Origin: Tolypocladium sp. Sup5 PDA-1 | Lineage: Eukaryota; Ascomycota; Sordariomycetes; Hypocreales; Ophiocordycipitaceae | Direction of reading: 5' to 3' | Length of the DNA: 64,000 nucleotides | Assembly (NCBI GenBank): GCA_000750105.3 | Contig: JPHH03000001.1 | Location: 62,001-126,000 of the forward strand | Shown: positions 58,101-64,000 of the stretch, piece by piece | How positions within the stretch are numbered: position 1 is the first letter of the stretch | Layout of the letters: every line of letters begins with the position of its first letter | Made by a program: the position numbers and the translations under genes | The notes under the pieces: generated by a model | The model's input: the letters and a program-made list of their open reading frames with translations, nothing else | The model's database searches: none | What the model was told of the DNA's origin: nothing

Positions 58101-58611
58101 TGGTCTGTCCGGTGGCCAGCGTGTCAAGACTGTCCTGGCTGCTTGCTCGTGGCAGCGCCCCCATCTTATCGTCCTCGACGAGCCCACCAACTACCTCGAC
58201 CGTGACTCCCTGGGTGCCCTGTCCAAGGCCCTCAAGAAGTTCGAGGGTGGTGTCATCATCATCACTCACTCTGCCGAGTTCACCAAGGACCTGACGGAGG
58301 AGGTCTGGGCCGTCATGGACGGCAAGATGACCCCCTCTGGCCACAACTGGGTCAGCGGCCAGGGCTCTGGCCCCCGCCTCAAGGCGGACGGTGACGACGA
58401 GGAGGATAAGTTCGATGCTATGGGCAACAAGATTGTTACCACCAAGAAGAAGGCTAAGCTGACTTCTTCCGAGGCCCGTAAGAAGAAGAAGGGTGAGTTT
58501 TCCATCTCCAGCGTTTCCGAACACGGCTGAGCTCGAGGCTAACGATTTTTCACAGACCGCATGGCTCGCCGCAAGCGCGGTGAGGAGGTCTTCAGCGACG
58601 AGGACGATTAA
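55131..58611 (+). CDS. TEF3: Translation elongation factor 3 (ABC-F ATPase)
   Basis: Three exons, 55131-55282, 55533-58492 and 58556-58611, encode 1055 aa. The N-terminal ~300 residues form HEAT repeats (AIASGLNGNAVKAAL, VKERAYQTMEQICQL), followed by the four-helix region. Two ABC domains follow. ABC1 has Walker A GPNGSGKST near residue 469, signature LSGGWKMKLAL and LLLDEPTNHLD. ABC2 has GPNGAGKST near 713, the EF-3-specific inserted chromodomain-like segment, LSGGQRVKTVLAACSW and LDEPTNYLD. The C-terminus is the Lys-rich tail that binds the ribosome (KKKAKLTSSEARKKKK... ending FSDEDD). EF-3 is the fungal-specific factor that releases E-site tRNA and promotes eEF1A delivery. Codon usage is strongly GC-biased, as in highly expressed genes. 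Confidence 0.97.
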
Positions 58612-60331
58612 ACGAATCATGCCCGCGGCGCTGCATTCTGACGAGCGTTCTCTTTCATTCTCTTACGACAATACCACGTATTTTATAATTTTCCTTTGTT
58701 GCTCATGCGCGGGTTGGTAAAAGAACAAAAGTTGTGATGCGTTCTGGGAATGGTTTCATGATGGGGCTACCGATAGAAGGCCTTCTATTAGACGTTGTGC
58801 CCGTGGGAGCTCGGGGCAAGGCGCGATTGGGATTGGAGGACCCCGAGCACGTTGAAGCCCCCGAGGCCACTGGGCCGCAGGATGAAGATAGACGGCAAAC
58901 TGCCCAATATTACTACAAGTTATGTAACTGCAAACTCGTGCTTGGTCCTTGGTGATGCTTGGTGTGTTCGTACTGTAAGTCGTTGAGTTAAGAGGTACGT
59001 GATGCTGCCACCCTCCAGTGCATTCGCTACGGCCCTCCAAGCAGTCTGGTTGCGAGGCATATGGAAGAAGACAGGACATTGTTTCATTCATACCACATAG
59101 TCATACTACGGACTGGTAATACAGCGATTGCATTTCCAAGTGCCATTGTCGAACGTCGTGGTTCGTGAAGCTGGCGCGTTGGCACAAAGGTTCTAGCTAT
59201 AGGGTAGGCCAGTGTAACGGGCGCGCCAAAAGCGTTTCGAATGCGGGCATGAGGCACGTGACATCCCCAGCTTCGGTTGCTGAAGACGTTTGCAGAACGT
59301 CCGTAACGGAGCTACGTACCTCCATGTTCAGACAGAGGACGCACCGTTCCGACGCAACAGCAACAGTAGCACACGACAGGATTCGCGGGGTTTTTGGGGG
59401 TTTATTTTGGGCATTGCGTGCTGATGCCCGGTGCTGACGGGCTGGGGAGGGATGTGACTTAGTCTGCGGGCGGCGCGTGAGACGGCTGTCGCTTGGCGAA
59501 TGGGTTGGGGGGTGACTGTTGGCGGCTGAGGTGCATGTCTCTGCCTGTTTGCTTCCATTGTGCTTTTTCCTGCCGAGTAGGTACCTAAGTAGTGAGAGGC
59601 TGGGGGGTTATTGGACTTATTGTACGGTCGGGTGGCTGGCTGGGTGTTGTAGCTGATATCCATGCCGCTTCCTCCTTACACCGCTCCAGCCTCCAATCCC
59701 ATCTTGCTGATCGCGGCATGTGGTTCTCCTGGTAAGCGGGACGAGAGACTGTCGTCTTGACTCTCAACGTTCAATACGGTTCGTACAATGCTGTCATCCG
59801 CCCCGTCGCCATCCCGCGATGGCGGAGCCTGCTGCAATACGACCTACCCTACCTTAGCCGAGGGCAGGGGTGCCAAGTTACATGCTACGGGGTCTTCCCA
59901 AGAATGTTACTGAGGGTACTTCGTACTATGGTAGGCAGTGGTCCGTAGACCTTGCGGACCTTTAGGCTTCGACATCCAGTCATGTCCCTCGACGGCAGCC
60001 ACGATAGGTACTCATCCACAAGAACAGGCACTAGATGTTTAGGATAATGTTCAGTTTCGTCATCTCGTGTCTCTCGGGGGGTATATATGGTTCCCGAGCT
60101 ACAACTCAGGCCCGGCAACCGTTGGGTCGATTCTAAACCAAAACTCTAGACCCGAATGTGAACAAGTCAGTTCGCAAGCCACGTCCCATGCACGTCATAG
60201 CAGCATAACCCGATTCGCACCGAAACGCACAAATCCCGTCAAACTGATGCAGAAAAAGAGGAAAGGCCGGCGCCAAGTGATGAGAAACCTGTTCTCCCGC
60301 TCCACGCTATGCCTCGACAAGGGCAATAGAC
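58612..60331. other. Convergent 1.7-kb spacer
   Basis: Lies between the EF-3 and permease stop codons. Contains TAGGTACTCATC at 60005-60016 (also at 5408-5419) and several GTAGTCCGTA / ACTACGGAC-type words. No gene supported. Confidence 0.5.
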
Positions 60332-62191
60332 TTATTCGTCCAGTTGGTCCTTCTTCTTGTTGCGGCCGATGCCCACCAGACGCAGCATCTCGGCCCAGAA
60401 GCCCACAGGCGGGTCCGTGAAGCTCGCCTCGTAGCGGTCGATGATCGGGCGCTGCCACACCAGGTCGGCCTCGTGGGGCTTGATGAAGCGGGTGCGCTTC
60501 AGGAGCTTCCAGCCAAAGAACAGGACGGGGGCCACAATCTGCATCGTGTAGTGTCGGAAGAAGCCGTCGACGCTCCACGGCGTAAACGCCCCGTAGCCGT
60601 AGAAGATGACGACGAGCGTCTGGATGAACAGGGCGACGATGGCGCAGTAGGGTTGACCCCAGCCGTAGTACGGCAGCGACTTGCGGTCGACGCCCTGCGC
60701 CTTGCATGCGCGGTAGTAGAAGAGGAAGGTGACGGACATGACCATGTAGTCAATGATGCCACCGGCCGTGATGAGGCTGACGAGCCAGTCGAGAACCTTG
60801 GCCGAGCCGTTGCCGACCTGCAGGAAGGACAGGAGCGGGAAGCACATGACGATGCAGAAGCAGTAGATGGGGACGCCGTTGCTCCAGCACTTGCGCAGGA
60901 AGCGCGGCGCGCGACCCTCGAGGGCCAGGCCGTAGAGCGAGCGGGTGGCGCAGTACGTGTACGTATTGCCGGCCGAGAAGATGGACGTGAACATGAGGGC
61001 GTTGACGATGTGTGGGAGCACCTGGATGCCCATGTTCTCCATGGCGATGACGTACGGCGAAGAGGCGGCGGTACCGCTCTCCGCGTTGCCCATCAGGATG
61101 TCATAGAGGACCTTGTTGTTGTACGGAATGACGATGCCGACGGCCAGAGCGCTGCCGAAGAAGAAGATGCCGAATCGCCAGTAGATGGTCTTGAAGGCAG
61201 CCTTGATGTAGATGCGCGGGCGCTTGGCCTCGGCGGCCACCATGGAGATGTACTCGGGACCGACGACGGCGAAGGCGGCGTTCCACAGGGCGCCGAGGAA
61301 GCCCTCGAAGCGGCCGAGCGCCCCCTTGGTGTGGTATTCGGCAAACGCACCGGGGTTGTTCCAGTAGCGGAAGCCGTAGCGGTCGTGGTCGGGGTTGCCA
61401 CCGAGCATGGTCACAAAGGTGAAGAAGAAGAGCATGAAGATGAGGATGACCTTTCCTCCAGAGAGCCAGAACTCAGCCTCACCATAGCCACGCACAGCAA
61501 GGACATTCAGAGCACTACAATTTACAGTGAAACGTTTAGCATGCGATCTTGTCTTTAGCAAAGGGGGATAAGGGAGGCGGGGGGGAGAGGAGGAGGCCCG
61601 CCCGAGAGTACAGACGACTTCTTGGCCAGAGGACGGGCGAGGCCGATCCCCCTCTTGTCCCCCACCCGGGAGCACGAGGTCTTACGCATAGCAGATGATG
61701 ACGGCAGCACAGATGCCGGCAGTTGGGCCGGGCTCCTTCATCTTGGGCTCCCAGAAGGACAGCACCAAGTTGAGGGCCGTGATCTCAAAGGGAATCAGCA
61801 GCGCCTCGTAGAGGAAGAAGTTCCAGCCGGCCATGAAGCCGAAGGCGTCGTCGACCCAGTGGCCGGCCAGGCGGATGAAGCCGCCCGACACGGGCATGAG
61901 GACCGTCATCTCGGCGATGGAGTTGTTGACGCAGGCGAGGACCAGGGGGTAGAGCGTGTAGGCGATGAGCAGACTGGCAGGGCCACCGGTGGCCAGGCCA
62001 TTGCCGATACTGACGAACAAGGCGGTGCCGATGGAGCCGCCAATGGCGATGAGCTGGATCTGGCGGTTGTTGAGGCGCCGGTGGAGGTCGTCGGCATTGT
62101 CACCCAGGTGGCTGTTGACGACGTCGCCAAGCTCGGGGGAGCCTGGTACCTCGAGCTTGGTCGACTGCTTCTCCTCGTCTGTGGTCGCCAT
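60332..62191 (-). CDS. Amino-acid permease (YAT / APC family)
   Basis: Two exons on the minus strand, 62191-61686 and 61514-60332, encode 562 aa. A short charged N-terminus (LHRRLNNRQIQLIAIGGSIG) leads into the conserved first helix with the GGSIGTALF substrate-binding motif. About twelve hydrophobic helices follow. They include the glycine-rich GLATGGPASLLIAY, a conserved MPVSGGFIRLAGHWVDDAFG loop, GPEYISMVAAEAKRPR in the sixth-helix region and the family signature ALMFTSIFSAGNTYTYCATR. The C-terminal tail is Lys-rich and cytosolic (RNKKKDQLDE). The protein should be a plasma-membrane proton symporter. The specific amino acid is not deducible. An intron of 171 nt interrupts the gene at a GC|T codon. 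Confidence 0.92.
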
Positions 62192-62379
62192 GATGGCGGT
62201 TGGACGGTTCCTGCGAATGCGCCAGATAGACCGCAATCCCGAATGTTCCCCTTTTGTCGCAAAGCTGAAAACTCGACACCACCAGCTGTCTCACTCACAC
62301 GCACGGGAGGTGGGTGAGGTGGTGGAGTATAAGCGAAGCTGGGGTATTGCGGAGGAGCAGGGAGCGGAGGGAGGAAGAG

Positions 62380-62404
62380 CGAAGAGGAGGAGGAGGAGGA
62401 GGAG
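62380..62404 (+). repeat. GGA microsatellite
   Basis: An uninterrupted purine triplet run (GAG/GGA units) in the leader region upstream of the permease gene. Confidence 0.7.
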
Positions 62405-62519
62405 GGCGACGATGTTAGGATAAAGGAAGGATGGGGGGGGGGATCGGCAGAAGGAAGGAGACAAGGACGGAAAAGTTCCCAAGAAAGTCAAGCAGGAGCG
62501 ATGGGAGGGACGCGGGTGG

Positions 62520-62530
62520 TATATACGTCA
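62520..62530 (-). promoter_or_regulatory. CRE-like TGACGT next to a TATA-like word upstream of the permease gene
   Basis: On the minus strand TGACGT directly abuts ATATA, about 330 nt upstream of the permease ATG. This could be a bZIP-type site beside a TATA box. The long distance to the ATG implies a long leader. Position-based only. Confidence 0.3.
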
Positions 62531-63000
62531 GATCCAGCAGATGTTGCAGCACCTCGCACTTTGCCGGGACCATTCAAGTACCAAGTACGGACTACGGACC
62601 AAGGTACCCTGCCAATTGCCCAGGACCGGCAGGGAAGGAGGCCCTTTGGCTTCGTCGGTGCCGTCAGAAACGCGAACAAGAGCGGCGCCAGCAATAGATT
62701 GAGACGGACGGTCCGTCCGATGTGGGGCACGGCTGAGCATTCCAGCACGCTACTCGACGGGTACCCAGTACTTGGTACCACCTCTGCGCGGCGGTGCGAT
62801 TTGGTGCGACTTGCTGCGACTTGCGGCCAACAGCTGGGGCGGAAGTGGTCTTGGCGTTTTGGGTTCGGTGTTTTTGCATTTCTGCTTTCTTTCCTGCCAC
62901 ACGCTCGCCTCGTTTGCGGCCCTCTTTTTCGCTCACATCCACCAGGGCACCCGCACTAAGAAGGCGCCACTAACGAGAGCATGTACCGCCAATGTACAGC

Positions 63001-63024
63001 TGGGCTGCTGGGCTGCTGGGCTGC
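63001..63024 (+). repeat. Three tandem copies of an 8-nt unit
   Basis: TGGGCTGC repeated three times, followed by an imperfect copy. Not linked to any gene. Confidence 0.8.
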
Positions 63025-64000
63025 TGCACTGCATGCATGCGCCATCACCTCTTCTGCTGCTGAGTCGGCGCTCAAGATTCCCTCCTCGACGAGGAGGATC
63101 AACGAGCCAGCAAGGGCTGCCAGACAAACACTGCACTATCAATCGATGACGTGCATGGTGTTGAGTACCATTTGTTACCATTGGTGCGCCACGCAGCAAG
63201 ATGCTGGCTGGGGTCGTCAGTTTAGACACTTCCAGTGGTACGCACTCATCTGCCACCACCTCTATCTCGACTGCATCCGGCCTCTTCAACACCAACGGTG
63301 TGCCAATCACGCCGTAGCCGGCGCCGGCAATGACAACATCGGCCGTGGCAGAGTCGAGGTACGAGATTCTACACCTCGATTGATAGTGGTATGCGGCCTT
63401 TCACCTGTACAATCAGCCTACTTGCAACTTGTCGTCGTTGCCGGAGTGGAGCTTCCCAAGGCCCCATCCACAGTGCTCTTCCGCCTCCAAGTCAGTCTCT
63501 GAGGCTTCTGCGGTCTTTCTTCATTTTTCTCATCGCCCTTTCGGGTGGCGTATTAAATCTCCGCATTGGCAGAATGAACAGAACGTGGCCCGAAAGCGGC
63601 CGTCCTCGACTCTCGAGACGCTCTTGACCCAGGCACGAGTGGCCGATATCACAAGGGAACTGATGCTGGACTCTTGGTCGTGTCATCCTCACTCTCACGA
63701 GTACTACTCGTAGGTACCCCCACAGGGTCCGTGAAACCCTGCACTGTGCCACCCCATGGGTCTTGCCCCAGTTGCAGTCGCTAGTAGCCGTGCCTCCCCA
63801 GAGCGGTTCGGCGTCGCGGAATGCGCAGCCTCGTGTGAGGTCACTGAACATTGTCACGGCGGATGCAAGGCTTGGCATCTAAGACGGAGACGGATAACGT
63901 ACAATGTAGCGGCCGCAGCAGGAGATGCCGCTGGGATGCAGGATTGCCGTCATCATGGCCTTTCTGGAAGCCTGCCCGACCGGTCCCATGGCGCACGATG

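Larger units (their letters stand above)
62192..64000. other. Right edge region: permease promoter and no supported gene
   Basis: Holds the permease promoter. A GGA-type repeat lies at about 62380-62404, a G-run near 62430-62440, and a TGGGCTGC unit repeated three times at 63001-63024. A minus-strand fragment at about 63180-63370 resembles a dinucleotide-binding fold start but lacks a gene structure. Confidence 0.5.

Noticed and set aside
55483..58620. 1045-codon open frame antisense to EF-3
   Set aside because: It mirrors the strongly GC-biased codon use of EF-3. The predicted protein is a Leu/Gly/Val/Asp-rich string without domains, while the sense strand encodes a complete EF-3.
60344..61558. 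404-codon plus-strand frame over the permease
   Set aside because: Shadow. The product is Glu/Asp/Ala-rich without transmembrane helices, whereas the minus strand gives a canonical permease.
1..64000. tRNA, 5S rRNA, CRISPR arrays, transposon terminal repeats, replication origins
   Set aside because: I looked by eye for tRNA B-box words such as GTTCGAATC in both orientations, direct-repeat arrays and long terminal repeats, and saw none convincing. A covariance-model scan would be decisive.

Overview
The window is filamentous-fungal nuclear DNA: GC-rich and intron-bearing, with short GT-AG introns (about 45-250 nt), monocistronic genes on both strands and long gene-poor spacers. The gene repertoire is typical of a sordariomycete, most likely Hypocreales: elongation factor 3, a Zn2Cys6 regulator, an Asp f 4-like secreted protein, a TRPY vacuolar channel and a GH18 chitinase. 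The order-level placement is inference. I see no rRNA, tRNA, CRISPR array, intact transposon or prokaryotic-style operon.

Layout. 1-6.6 kb: a membrane M50B-like metalloprotease (+), a secreted class III chitinase (-) containing a 14-nt micro-exon, then a 3.2-kb gene-poor stretch. 6.6-7.7 kb: an F-box-type pseudogene (-) with Trp-to-stop changes. 8.1-14.2 kb: a compact housekeeping block of FIP1 (-), NUP49 (+), RPC31 (-) and an HSM3-like proteasome chaperone (+). 15.1-24.6 kb: an SDR reductase (+), the Arf-GEF SEC7 (-, with a GC-AG intron) and pyruvate dehydrogenase E2 (+). 25.2-29.7 kb: a decayed monocarboxylate-type MFS transporter (-) diverging from an intact Zn2Cys6 factor (+). 30.2-36.5 kb: two related small secreted proteins (+), a DUF1308 protein (-) and an Asp f 4-like secreted protein (-). 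39.4-47.6 kb: a large AAA ATPase (-) and the YVC1-type TRP channel (+). 48-62 kb: a macro-domain protein (-), glutaminyl-tRNA synthetase (+), ribose-5-phosphate isomerase (+), elongation factor 3 (+) and an amino-acid permease (-). The last 1.8 kb has no supported gene.

Functionally this is a mixture of core information processing (FIP1, NUP49, RPC31, GlnRS, EF-3), trafficking and transport (SEC7, YVC1, permease), central carbon metabolism (E2, RPI) and an accessory, secretion-rich segment. I found no convincing undescribed multi-gene system. The best leads are the two pseudogenes (one beside an intact regulator), the pair of CxGC secreted proteins, the non-canonical SEC7 intron, the chitinase micro-exon and a possible mitochondrial isoform of ribose-5-phosphate isomerase. 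All gene models come from reading splice signals and conserved motifs by eye. Where I state that exon lengths sum to a multiple of three, I checked that arithmetic.
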